From contig CANTFL010001296.1 of NCBI GenBank assembly GCA_947650285.1, positions 124,001 through 188,000 of the forward strand: a stretch of DNA of 64,000 nt. Reading direction: 5' to 3'. Both the position numbers and the translations under genes were made by a program. Shown here piece after piece: positions 21,571 to 30,896 of the stretch (positions are counted from its first letter, which is position 1; every line of letters starts with the position of its first letter). The DNA comes from Hyaloperonospora brassicae. Its lineage: Eukaryota; Oomycota; Peronosporomycetes; Peronosporales; Peronosporaceae. Below the pieces are notes generated by a model, which saw only the letters and a program-made list of their open reading frames with translations, was not told where the DNA came from and ran no database searches.

Positions 21571-24500
21571 CTACGACGCGGTAGGCGTGCCATCGAGTTC
21601 GTCATCCTGTGGTGTCTGGTCCCACCCTCCGTCCTCTTGCTGGAACTCCTGTGCGAGTTGTGAAGCCGATGCAGCGCGCGCCCGAGCAATGTCCTGGAAT
21701 CCAAACATTGCACGGAGGCTGTTGCGAAAGACAAGAGCCATCAGCAGCAGGATCGTCACTGCAATCCAAGCAGCTGCTTGACGACGCTCCCGTGCGGCAT
21801 TGTATTCGTCAATGTGTCCGTAGCGATTCTTGAGGTGATACGGCAGCTCAAACTGCGAACGCTTGGGCCAAATCGACAGAAACAGTTCGTGCAGTATCTG
21901 GCTCACTGCGGTCGACGGATTCTTCATGTCGTCATTGATGCACACAAACTTGGTGCGGCGAGCACGGGTGCCCATCATTTGCTTCCACGCAAACTTGTAG
22001 TCGTCGCTCAGCATGTGGAATGTCACCTCGGTCTCCGGCATCAGCTCCACCTTCGACTCGTAGCGAACGTTCTTGATCAAAGCGTCTCGCACCTCAGGGC
22101 ATCGCTCGAGGTGTTCCAACGTTATATGTGGCGTCAACGTCTCACTAAGTCTTAGCGTTCCCTCGGCCGTCAAGGTCTCACGCACCTTCTCGCGTTTCTC
22201 GGGTTGCACGCACTTGCGCACTTCGTCAACAAAGGCTTCAGGAGGTGCATCTCCGTGTGCAAGACTAGCAGCCGTCAACACCTCGTCTTCGTCCAGAATA
22301 CCGTTCCGGTTGGCGTCGATATATTCGTACCAGATCTCTTCAAGCGTATGTGGACGGATCTTGGCGCGATTGATCATATAGTGAAAGTACGAGAAGCTGA
22401 ATTGCATATCCTGCGGGTGGCGGAAACGGTGGGCCGACGTATCGTGCACTTCCTTCGTCCAGTAGTCCTTGATTTCACGAATGATCGATTTCTGCAGCAA
22501 AAACGGCATGTGCGACGGTACACGGCGTCGGTCCGACGTCGTGGGCTTGCCAAACACGCGATTGTATAGCTTGTTCACAAAACGCAGCGAATCCCCAAAT
22601 GTGTCCTTCGACAGGTGTGCCTGCGCTTTCTCCAGCGTCATCTCGTGCTTGTCCAGCTCAGCTGGAAGGGATGCTGGTCCGCAAACGTCTGCGTACTCAA
22701 CATCCTCCACGCTTTCAGTTGAAGGCACCACATGCCCAACACCAATGGCAAGCTTAATGATCTCGTACAGAGAACTCAAGGTACCAAGAATTCCGTCTTT
22801 GCCCCCAGCCTCGCGACCTTCTTGTTCAGACTCTTTGCTCCGTGCCAGACGTCGTTTCTGAGCTTCACACGCAAGTTGACGACCGTCTTCTTCGTTTTCT
22901 TCCTGCTGCTTTCGCACGTCCGCCTCAATAGTCTCCTCGGCGGACAAGCGTGGGAAAGGCACTTCGTCCGGGTAGCAAACTTGAGGCCGAAGCCCAATGA
23001 GCCGTGTGGTGCTGTCAATGCACCAATCTGGCAGCTCAAGCAGAGCCATGTCATCTCCCACGTAAGGTGCGTACACCACTTCTGGCTTCGGCGGATGCAG
23101 CAAAGCCCAGAGTGTTGGCTTGTGGACCATTTCCACCTTTTCCGAGTGGTAGTGCCCCATGGCTAATGCAAAACAAAAGCGGTAGCGGGACGGGTCAACG
23201 TGATCGGCGTCAAAGAAGCAGATATGACCGTCCGTCACAAGTGCCGGGCCTACCTCTCCGCTCCCTTCCATCGCAAAATCCGTTTTGCTATGAGGTGCGG
23301 TAGCAATGTCGATGTCCGAAGGCGTGCTACCATCTCTTGCAGCTTGGAATGCATCATCTGCATCGGTCTCTTCTTCTTCCTCCTCGTCCTCCTCGTCAAG
23401 CTTCCTGGCCGCTATATACGTGGTGTGCGCATGATGTGGCAGCATGCGGACAGTAACAATGACACCCTTATTGTCGTCGGCAAGACGGCATTTTGCAATT
23501 TCACTGTCTGCTTCATCGAATGCGGCTCCGGCGTCCCCGACTTCGTCCTCTGTACTGTCCTGAATGGCGCTACTTTGCATATGAGCCTGTTCATCATGAG
23601 TCCCTCCAGAAGCGTGGTCAGTAGAATGAACGACGTCAGCCTGCACTTTCGTTCCATCGAACGAAGAGCCTTGGTCATTGTCAACGATGACGTCGGCTAC
23701 GTCCCCAGTAGCGTCACCGGAAGCAGCTGGTAAGTTCGTCGGATTTTTGTTCGTCGGAACTCGCAGCTGACAAACGTATTGATCGTGCCAATCAATATCT
23801 TCTCCGTCGTTGTGCAGGCGCATGTGTGCATGCCATCCTAGGTTGACAATGCTTCCGTCACCCGCTTTCTTTCCTGTAACGTCGAACGGCAGAAAAACCT
23901 CGACCCGTGACACCTCGTCGGCTAGATCTTCGTCAACGATAGCAGCAAATTTGTCCTGGACTGTCTCAGTCGTCATGACATCTTTCGCGTCATCATCGAA
24001 AGACGGAATTACAGTGCGAAAGGTAGCTTGCCGAAACGCGAAAGGCAGCTGAACACGACTTGGCCGGACACTTGTATTCTGAAAGGTAGACGCACCTCCA
24101 GAAAATTGTAGAACAGCGTGCTCAACTTGAGCAAGGTCATCAGACGGCTCCATCCGTTGCTCTCCTCGCACGATCGACAGCTTCAGTTCAATAGGATTTT
24201 GTTCTGCGTCTTCACCAAGCACTGATAGTTGGACACTACTTGTCATCGGGCAACCCTCGCTGTCACGGCCAAACACAAGCAGCAAAACCATTTCCGTCTC
24301 GTACACGGACGCGAAACGAATGAGTTTCTCATTGTCATGAGCAGCACTCCAGATACTACCATTCACGCCAAACGCCTCGGTAAGGTTCAAGTACGTAGCA
24401 TTCACGTGAAGCGGCACATGCACAAGCGTGCGGCTTCTTGTAACATCCGCCGACCAAAGATTCTCGATCAGCGGCGACAATTTCTCATCGTCTTCCTCAT

Positions 24501-25548
24501 CAGCAAGATGAGCAAGCGAACGGTGTACATGATGATGCGCTGTCTGCACTTTACAGTCCCCTCCATCATACGCGCACGAGCTGACATTGCATGGCTGGTT
24601 ACACACACCGTCCCCCAGCCATAAGTAATTACACGCTACTTGGCACAAGTAGTCGCCCATTTTTGGAGGCTTGGGCGCGTCGTCTAGAATTGTCGCAATC
24701 TTCTCGGCATCACATGTCACTTCTCCATTGAGCGGGTTCACGTCACATCCGCAATCGCCCATATCGAAATCACACGCCGTCACATTGCACTCCTTGTCAC
24801 ACTTCCCGTTCGCCAGACTCGACTCCCTGCACCTCGCAGCACATTGCGGAATCTCCCACGCAAAGTAGGCTTTTTGCACACCAGCTTGACTCACAAAGTC
24901 TTCGGGTCGCACCGGTGAGCCCAGGAACACGTCGTCATTAAAGTAGAGAAACATGTCACTCAGGCCCGGGATGTTGTCCAAGTTCCACTCGATCGCAGGC
25001 GACGAAAACACTGGCAGGTGACCCGAGTCCATAAAAATGTCCCTGTGCTTGACAATACTGATTCGAGGCGACGCAATGTCCAGCCACGACGGGATTTGGC
25101 CGTCGGTCACGACGTAAATGTGGCGCACCCACGGAGCGTATTTCTCCAATGACCGGAGCGAGTACCGGAGCTCCTCGTTGTCGCGGAATCGGTTGTCCGC
25201 GTTCGAGTCGTCGTTCCCTTTCACGTCTGCCTCTTGACCCCACACCGGCAGCGGTTGGCCCGTGAGCGACGCGATCCAGTGCTTGTGCCAGAACTCCTTC
25301 TCCTTTTTCCAGCGCGGGTCCGTGCCGTTGACCCACGTGTACACGACGTCAATGGGTCCATACGCCAAGAACTCTGACGACGGGACGTTGCCAATGTTTG
25401 TGCGGTCCACAGACGGCCAATCGCTGACGAAGAAGGCGAGGGAGGTAGCCAAGACACCAGCGATGAAGACGGCGAGTCGGGAGTAGCTGCTGCGGCGCGG
25501 GGGAGGGCTGGAAGCAGACGGATCGACGTGCGACGGCGGCGACGTCAT
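21571..25548 (-). CDS. GNPTAB: Stealth-family GlcNAc-1-phosphotransferase-like protein (GNPTAB-like)
   Basis: 1,325 residues from ATG 25548; an in-frame GTG three codons upstream is not the start. A signal-anchor helix lies near residues 24-43. The Stealth conserved regions appear in order: CR1 (PIDVVYTWVNGTDPRW), CR2 (FRDNEELRYSLRSLEKYAPW through LYFNDDVFLG), CR3 (MPFLLQKSIIREI, about 1030) and CR4 (KFVCINDDM, about 1220). Between CR2 and CR3 are two Notch/LNR Cys modules (residues about 236-266 and 302-332), as in animal GNPTAB, then a long variable region with an acidic Glu run. An EF-hand-like loop (DANRNGILDEDE) precedes CR4. A C-terminal membrane helix (IAVTILLLMALVF) follows, so both termini are probably cytosolic. 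In animals this enzyme starts the mannose-6-phosphate tag in the Golgi; the acceptor here is unknown. No DMAP-interaction domain was noticed. Confidence 0.92.
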   Translation of the reverse strand: MTSPPSHVDPSASSPPPRRSSYSRLAVFIAGVLATSLAFFVSDWPSVDRTNIGNVPSSEFLAYGPIDVVYTWVNGTDPRWKKEKEFWHKHWIASLTGQPLPVWGQEADVKGNDDSNADNRFRDNEELRYSLRSLEKYAPWVRHIYVVTDGQIPSWLDIASPRISIVKHRDIFMDSGHLPVFSSPAIEWNLDNIPGLSDMFLYFNDDVFLGSPVRPEDFVSQAGVQKAYFAWEIPQCAARCRESSLANGKCDKECNVTACDFDMGDCGCDVNPLNGEVTCDAEKIATILDDAPKPPKMGDYLCQVACNYLWLGDGVCNQPCNVSSCAYDGGDCKVQTAHHHVHRSLAHLADEEDDEKLSPLIENLWSADVTRSRTLVHVPLHVNATYLNLTEAFGVNGSIWSAAHDNEKLIRFASVYETEMVLLLVFGRDSEGCPMTSSVQLSVLGEDAEQNPIELKLSIVRGEQRMEPSDDLAQVEHAVLQFSGGASTFQNTSVRPSRVQLPFAFRQATFRTVIPSFDDDAKDVMTTETVQDKFAAIVDEDLADEVSRVEVFLPFDVTGKKAGDGSIVNLGWHAHMRLHNDGEDIDWHDQYVCQLRVPTNKNPTNLPAASGDATGDVADVIVDNDQGSSFDGTKVQADVVHSTDHASGGTHDEQAHMQSSAIQDSTEDEVGDAGAAFDEADSEIAKCRLADDNKGVIVTVRMLPHHAHTTYIAARKLDEEDEEEEEETDADDAFQAARDGSTPSDIDIATAPHSKTDFAMEGSGEVGPALVTDGHICFFDADHVDPSRYRFCFALAMGHYHSEKVEMVHKPTLWALLHPPKPEVVYAPYVGDDMALLELPDWCIDSTTRLIGLRPQVCYPDEVPFPRLSAEETIEADVRKQQEENEEDGRQLACEAQKRRLARSKESEQEGREAGGKDGILGTLSSLYEIIKLAIGVGHVVPSTESVEDVEYADVCGPASLPAELDKHEMTLEKAQAHLSKDTFGDSLRFVNKLYNRVFGKPTTSDRRRVPSHMPFLLQKSIIREIKDYWTKEVHDTSAHRFRHPQDMQFSFSYFHYMINRAKIRPHTLEEIWYEYIDANRNGILDEDEVLTAASLAHGDAPPEAFVDEVRKCVQPEKREKVRETLTAEGTLRLSETLTPHITLEHLERCPEVRDALIKNVRYESKVELMPETEVTFHMLSDDYKFAWKQMMGTRARRTKFVCINDDMKNPSTAVSQILHELFLSIWPKRSQFELPYHLKNRYGHIDEYNAARERRQAAAWIAVTILLLMALVFRNSLRAMFGFQDIARARAASASQLAQEFQQEDGGWDQTPQDDELDGTPTAS

Positions 25549-25707
25549 TGTCGACACGCGTTGGTTTCGCGCGCGACGTGCTGAAGTACCGATAGACGGA
25601 GAAGTAACACAAGGGAGTGGCTACAAGTGCTGCAGATGACGTGTATGTTGGTTGGCAGGGCAGAAAAAAGAACAAAGATATGCGGTCTCGCAGGTCCACC
25701 AGAAGAG

Positions 25708-26328
25708 CTAGCGGGTTTCGGGGGCGTCCGGCACGGGTTTGAGCTCAAAGTCGTCGAGAGTCAACTTTGCCGTCATTTTCTAGCCACGAGACGACACCAC
25801 AGAGCAGCATCGGTTTAGTATCGTCACTATCCGACATAGACAAAAGTCAAGCGATCCGTCAAGTGCGTAGCGTAAGTCCGTAGGTCCGTTGACAAACTTG
25901 TTGCGGGTGGCCCACGCACGAGTTGTCCATCGCAATAGAATAAAACCCCAACAGGGCAAACCCTCTCAAACAGCAAATGACACGCACTTTGTGCTCTTCC
26001 TCCAAGTTGAAAACGTGCTCCGACTGACTCTTGACCGCATGATCTCGCGCCTCGTACTTGCCACCGACAAACTGGTCATGAAACAAGCAAAACACGTGTT
26101 GAAACCACCACACAACCAGACAAAGTCCAACAGATCAGTGAGTCGTGCGACGCCACGGTAGCAAACTGCGGGCATCGAGTGGTGCACTGAGACCTGCGTG
26201 AGGGCCACGTAACCGCCGACGACAAAGAGAACGAGCGGCAGACCCGCTGTGGCAAAGTGGTTTTTCTTCTTCAGACGCTGTTTCGGCGCCGTCGAGACGA
26301 CCCGACGCAAGTGAGTCGAGTTGAACAT
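25708..26328 (-). CDS. COX16: COX16-like cytochrome c oxidase assembly factor, 3 exons
   Basis: Exons on the minus strand are 26328-26194, 26071-25988 and 25779-25708. The introns are GT-AG, 122 and 208 nt, both in phase 0. Spliced, it encodes 96 residues. A short basic N-terminus (LRRVVSTAPKQRLKKK) leads into one membrane helix (GLPLVLFVVGGYVAL), then FVGGKYEARDHAVKSQSE, NLEEEHKKM and the C-terminal DDFELKPVPDAPETR. The helix followed by G-KYE-RD and an E-L-E-E/EEE segment, then a short Pro-rich tail, is the COX16 pattern. COX16 sits in the mitochondrial inner membrane and helps copper-centre assembly of complex IV (COX2). Its length is near the human protein (106). The stop lies 160 bp from the start of the GNPTAB-like gene on the same strand. 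Confidence 0.85.
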
Positions 26329-26490
26329 TTGCTGCGAACGGGCGAAAGGTTTGGCAAATTAGACGCCTGGGACTTGTAGCGACACGTTTTCGGAAAGGGT
26401 CTCTTTTTCCAGTTTGGGCCCCTTTTTCTGCTGCGCCAATCAGATGTCGCAGCTTCGCCCACAGCGAGTCCAGCTTTGCGTGAAAGCGTC
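26329..26490. promoter_or_regulatory. Shared divergent promoter of COX16-like and UQCC6-like genes
   Basis: Only 162 bp separate the two start codons, so both transcripts must start here. It has T-rich stretches (ctctttttccag, cctttttctg). No specific factor site can be named. Confidence 0.6.
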
Positions 26491-26755
26491 ATGCCGAAAG
26501 CCTCCGCGAAGCAGTATCTGGTCCTCTTTAGTGCGACGCTGGGCTCCCTCTTTGCAGGATCGAGCGCCATGCATGCAGTCCTCAAGCCAGATCTCGTAAG
26601 CTCTGCCTCTATGTGGTATGCTTTTTGCAGGATCATTCCATCACTCGGTGATCTCACACACTGGTGGTACTTGTTGTTTGTAGACCATTCCGGACCTCAG
26701 TGGTGGTGATAGCAGCACGGAAGCTCGTGCAGCCGACAAGGACAGCCACTACTGA
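26491..26755 (+). CDS. UQCC6: UQCC6/Brawnin-like complex III assembly microprotein, 2 exons
   Basis: Exons 26491-26595 and 26684-26755 are joined across an 88-nt GT-AG intron in phase 0, giving 58 residues. The N-terminus MPKASAKQYLVLFSATLGS runs into one membrane helix, then AMHAVLKPDLTIPDLS. The helix followed by an H-x-x-x-x-PDLTIP block is the hallmark of Brawnin (C12orf73/UQCC6), an inner-membrane microprotein needed for complex III assembly. The PDL and TIP halves of the motif come from different exons, which supports the splice. A short hydrophilic tail completes it (71 residues in human). The in-frame codon at 26476 is TTG, so ATG 26491 is taken as start. Confidence 0.82.
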
Positions 26756-27357
26756 ATGGATGATTGATAGAGCAATGTTTGTGACGAGAAGGCTACAGAT
26801 AGGACTGTTGCATGGTCACTCACTGCATACGCAATGCATTCGACTGCGATTCGAAAACTGGAAATGGATCCGACACGCTCTCGAGCTAGTTTGATGCTTT
26901 TGACGTCTACACATCACGTTGACTATCCTTTGCTTGCGTGGAAGAGGTACAAGTGACTAGTTGTAGATCTTTGCGTCCATGTGTGTCGCTGCTGTCGTCA
27001 CTGCAAAGCGCCGCTACCAAAACTGCCGCTTTCACAGCTTTTTTCGTGCTTTGACAGCGTGATCTTGCGACTGAGCTACGAAAACGAATATCGTTACGCA
27101 GCACTGCACCACGTTCGCAACTGCGTTATCGTTCTTTTGCTCTTGTCCATTGTACTGCAGGCAGTCAGACAGACAGACCGACGCTAGGCGTTCTGCCTCT
27201 TGCGTGACTGATACTCCAACTGATGCTTGACGACGATTGAGCAGTGAATGCATTCAAAGTAGCAGGGATGAAGCAGTTCGAAGTGCCAAATGTCGTCGAG
27301 AGGGTCTCTGACTGGACATACGAAGCGGTCCGACAAAGCCATGCATTTGGCTGGCGG
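26756..27357. other. Convergent intergenic stretch
   Basis: Lies between the UQCC6-like 3' end and the large disordered-protein gene. No gene or repeat seen. Confidence 0.5.
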
Positions 27358-30300
27358 CTAAGCCATGCTGCGTAAGCGAGGTGGTAGCTGGCTGATTTTC
27401 CCCTCGATCTCGGCAAAAGTCAAGCGTGTCACTGGCTCAGCCTTGCATTTCCTCATACGACCATGCACACTGCTTGCATCAGATTCATCACTGTCATAAT
27501 TGACAGCAGACGCGTGCTGCATGTCATGTTTACGCGCTATGCGATCACACTTTTTCGTGTGAGGCGGATGGACACGTCGCTCGTCCGGGCCAGGATCCGT
27601 CAATTGCAGCTTTGAGCTCGGACTGCTCTTTCTATCGGCTCGCCGATTGCTTTCGAAGCATTCATCATGATCCACCTCGCCCGTTGTTGACACCGAGGAC
27701 ACTGATGTAGCCGAGCAGGTCATTCGTGCAATTGGCGTCGTCACATCTTTCTTGTTGCAAATTGCTGTACGCAACCGAAGATGTACTGGCGACGAGCCAA
27801 CTACAGCTGAGGTCGTAGCAGCCAAGTAGCTAGAGCGAGCGCACGTTGACAAGCTTGAGCTAGATGCATAACTTTGTTCAGAAGCACTGCTTTGCTCGTC
27901 CACTATCTCGTCAAGAAGTGCGATATCGGCCTGCCGGTATTGTCGACCATCCGGTTCGCTATCTTCACGGTCAACAGCTTCTTCTCCATCATTTCTGGTG
28001 TCCCTCCAAGTGCTGACAGCTGCGGATTCCGATCGGACAGCGTGGCTAGACGCACTTGACCCGACAGAGATATCGGACATGACATCGCGTTCAAGACGTC
28101 GCAATGGACCAGTTACAAGCAGTGAACGAACATCAGCCTTAGCGACCACGGCTTGTTTCATACGTCTAGCCTCCACATTCCGTCGCGCGCGCAATAAGCC
28201 GACCGACGCATTCAGATTTTCTGCGTCTAGGTCCCAGTCAGATGAAGCCGAGGAGCTTCGTCCACTGGATTGCATCAACTCTCTTTCATCAACAACAGTC
28301 GATGCGCACATACCAGCTGTCCCCCGAGCTCTAGTTGCAGATGCTTGACGACGTAAATAATCAGCTGCAGCAGCCTCGCGACCCTGGTAACGCACATGTC
28401 GTATGCTTCGTGCAACGGAGGCAAGCCGCTTTGTTGCCGGTCTTGTGTTGTTTTGTACTGCAACGAGCTGCTTGGCAAACTCTTCCGACGCTTCGCTGCC
28501 CTCATCGAATGAGTGCGGAGCCGACGATGACATGCAGGTAGGAAATAGCGGGACCAGCTCATTTACGAGGCTATCGTCAGCGGGGTGGTCAAGGTGCATC
28601 CGATGTAGGCTCTCATCACATGAGCTTTGTGTCTCTGAAAGTGGTAACGAGTACTGGGTGATAGATGCAGCTGAAATACTGTGCCTTCGTGCTTTGTGAT
28701 GCATTTGTCGGCAGTGTGGGTCACGAGAATAGAAAGCAGTGAAAGAGCGCCCACTGTCCGTACCGACAGAAGGACAACACGATTCAATCTCAGAATTTTC
28801 GTCATCCGTACTGACACCCTTAGAATCCGAGAAGGTCGTCATGTCTGGATCAATAAAGCATCGACCCAGCGTCCTCGTTCTTTCATTAGCCACTTCATAT
28901 AGGCGCGACAGCGACATCTGGCTGATAGTGCTGGACGAAATAGACGAGGACAGCTGCCCTTCCACGCTCATGGCTACTTGATCCAAGAATCTTGCCCTGC
29001 CAGTCACCACTTCATCGAGGCGTGATAGCGATATCTGGCTGACACTGCTGGACAGTGACAGCTGTCTTTGTGCGCCATCTTCTGCATCTGTAGCCATTTT
29101 GTAATAGCTTTTTCCATCAGAATCATCACTCTTGTACGAACAGACTCGACTGTGCTCCATTCTGCGTCGAACTTCTTTTTCGTTTCCTTTCTCCACTGTA
29201 CACTTCTGTGGCGAGACCTTCAGGCCATAAGAAGCAGACTGGGTTTCGACTAGCTTGGGAGTGATCATGTCATCTAATCGCTCTTTTCCGTCGTTGACGC
29301 TACTTCGATGCGTTTGGACTCCAGACAAATGTCGATCACCTCTGGTCGCAAGCTCATTCCATTGTGCATCAGGCAGCTCCAGCAACGATCGAGCACAACA
29401 GTCATGGTGTTCTTCCAACTGTCCTGTATTCAACTGCGATCTTTTCTTTTGGTCCCCGGAGAGCGCGACGGAAGACGAAAGACCGTAGCGCTCAGCGATA
29501 TTTCTCTCCGAGTGTTTGGCCTCCATATCCCTGTCTAATCTGTTGTCACCCTCACTGCCTATGGACCCACGGTGTGCTACAGACACAGAGCAGCTTTGAC
29601 GCTGCTCCGTGCTAGGTGCTGTAACTGGATGATCTTTGGTTGCTAGCTTATCCCGTTGCAATCGATGTGTCTTCATTGATCCATGATCACCACTTACTGA
29701 CCAGTCGTGCTTTACGTTTGTAATCGATGTACCAGTCTTGTCCTCCAGTTTGCGATCTTGATACGTACCAAGCGGTTTCGAGGGTACATTTGGGGTTTCG
29801 GATGCATCATTACCCAAATTACGCATGTCACGCAACGTCATCGATTTCTCATTTTCTTCACGTTGCACGTCTCCCGACGCAGTCGCTTTCAAGACCCTTC
29901 CACACGCACAACTGTGTCGTTCGTCATGTTTACTTGTAGCCAACGCGCCAGACTCCAACTCGCCAATCGTGTCAATAGAATCACTGTGCTCAGGCCATTC
30001 AAGCTTACTTCTGCATTGCGGCTCTCCACGTGCGATCACATCGCTCCCCAAACGTTCATGCTTGAGATCCGCCACAGCGGCCGGTCGAGCATCGTTTGTA
30101 TCACTCGGAAACGACGACACTACAGCTGATTTGTCAATCAGGCTGCCGTTTTGAGCAAACACACCCTCTCGACGTGCACTTGGCGTGACGAGCGTTTCGT
30201 CCTGGCTCTTCTTTTCTCCACGTGTGTCCATCTTGCTCCGTTCTCCTGCTAGTACTTGTGCAACATTCTGTTTCGTTCTACCTCGAGCAACGGGTTTTCG

Positions 30301-30696
30301 TTGATGCTGAACACTCGCAACGTTTGACTTCCCATTCTTCTGCTTGTCGTGTCGCCGCCGCGCACTCTGCACAGCCAATTCGTCCTTGAGAGCTCGTCGT
30401 GCATCGCAAACTGTCCGCCCTTTCCGTCCATCGTGACGCGTATCAGTCCACTCCGTTCGCGCAGATTCTGCCTCGTTTTGCACCTGTAGACTCTTCCAGC
30501 GCTGCAGTTTTTGCAGATTGTTGCGATAGCGCTGCGTCACTTGCTGGGCGAGACGTCGCTCCTCGTCACGCATTGTCAAGAGACGACTTCGGCGACGCGC
30601 CATCTCGTCCTCACGTGAATACAGCTCGATCTCGCCGGCACTGAGCGGGATTCGGCCCAGAGCGTTCGTCCGCTGCCGTCGACTTCGTATCGCCAT
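27358..30696 (-). CDS. Large disordered protein, CEP295-like N-terminus (tentative)
   Basis: A single uninterrupted frame of 1,112 residues from ATG 30696. Residues about 13-75 form a basic helical segment: LSAGEIELYSREDEM, RRRSRLLTMRDEERRLAQQ, and on to EW. This lines up by eye with the start of CEP295 (LS..E......YERRRKLRLLQVREQER..A.Q...EW), a centriole-wall protein called Ana1 in flies. Most of the rest is low-complexity, rich in Ser, Arg, Asp and His, with repeated SQISLSRL/SQMSLSRL elements (residues about 556-615) that may be short tandem repeats. The C-terminus (RLTFAEIEGKISQLPP) looks like another conserved segment. No C-terminal ALMS motif is evident. If the match is right, it belongs to centriole or basal-body biology. 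The gene itself is secure; the family is not. Confidence 0.75.
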   Translation of the reverse strand: MAIRSRRQRTNALGRIPLSAGEIELYSREDEMARRRSRLLTMRDEERRLAQQVTQRYRNNLQKLQRWKSLQVQNEAESARTEWTDTRHDGRKGRTVCDARRALKDELAVQSARRRHDKQKNGKSNVASVQHQRKPVARGRTKQNVAQVLAGERSKMDTRGEKKSQDETLVTPSARREGVFAQNGSLIDKSAVVSSFPSDTNDARPAAVADLKHERLGSDVIARGEPQCRSKLEWPEHSDSIDTIGELESGALATSKHDERHSCACGRVLKATASGDVQREENEKSMTLRDMRNLGNDASETPNVPSKPLGTYQDRKLEDKTGTSITNVKHDWSVSGDHGSMKTHRLQRDKLATKDHPVTAPSTEQRQSCSVSVAHRGSIGSEGDNRLDRDMEAKHSERNIAERYGLSSSVALSGDQKKRSQLNTGQLEEHHDCCARSLLELPDAQWNELATRGDRHLSGVQTHRSSVNDGKERLDDMITPKLVETQSASYGLKVSPQKCTVEKGNEKEVRRRMEHSRVCSYKSDDSDGKSYYKMATDAEDGAQRQLSLSSSVSQISLSRLDEVVTGRARFLDQVAMSVEGQLSSSISSSTISQMSLSRLYEVANERTRTLGRCFIDPDMTTFSDSKGVSTDDENSEIESCCPSVGTDSGRSFTAFYSRDPHCRQMHHKARRHSISAASITQYSLPLSETQSSCDESLHRMHLDHPADDSLVNELVPLFPTCMSSSAPHSFDEGSEASEEFAKQLVAVQNNTRPATKRLASVARSIRHVRYQGREAAAADYLRRQASATRARGTAGMCASTVVDERELMQSSGRSSSASSDWDLDAENLNASVGLLRARRNVEARRMKQAVVAKADVRSLLVTGPLRRLERDVMSDISVGSSASSHAVRSESAAVSTWRDTRNDGEEAVDREDSEPDGRQYRQADIALLDEIVDEQSSASEQSYASSSSLSTCARSSYLAATTSAVVGSSPVHLRLRTAICNKKDVTTPIARMTCSATSVSSVSTTGEVDHDECFESNRRADRKSSPSSKLQLTDPGPDERRVHPPHTKKCDRIARKHDMQHASAVNYDSDESDASSVHGRMRKCKAEPVTRLTFAEIEGKISQLPPRLRSMA

Positions 30697-30896
30697 AACG
30701 GATCAAATTATGACGTTTGAGTGGACTTGTGGCTCTTTTGGTGGAAAGAGGTGTCGATTCGGACACTACAGTGATAATTCACCAAAATTTGTGGCTTGCA
30801 TTACTAACTACATCTGTCTGTGATTTTATGTGCATGTCGATGTATGTTGAAGGACCGAGCGCAGTCAATCGTCTTTTGGCCGCAGGGGAGTCAGAA

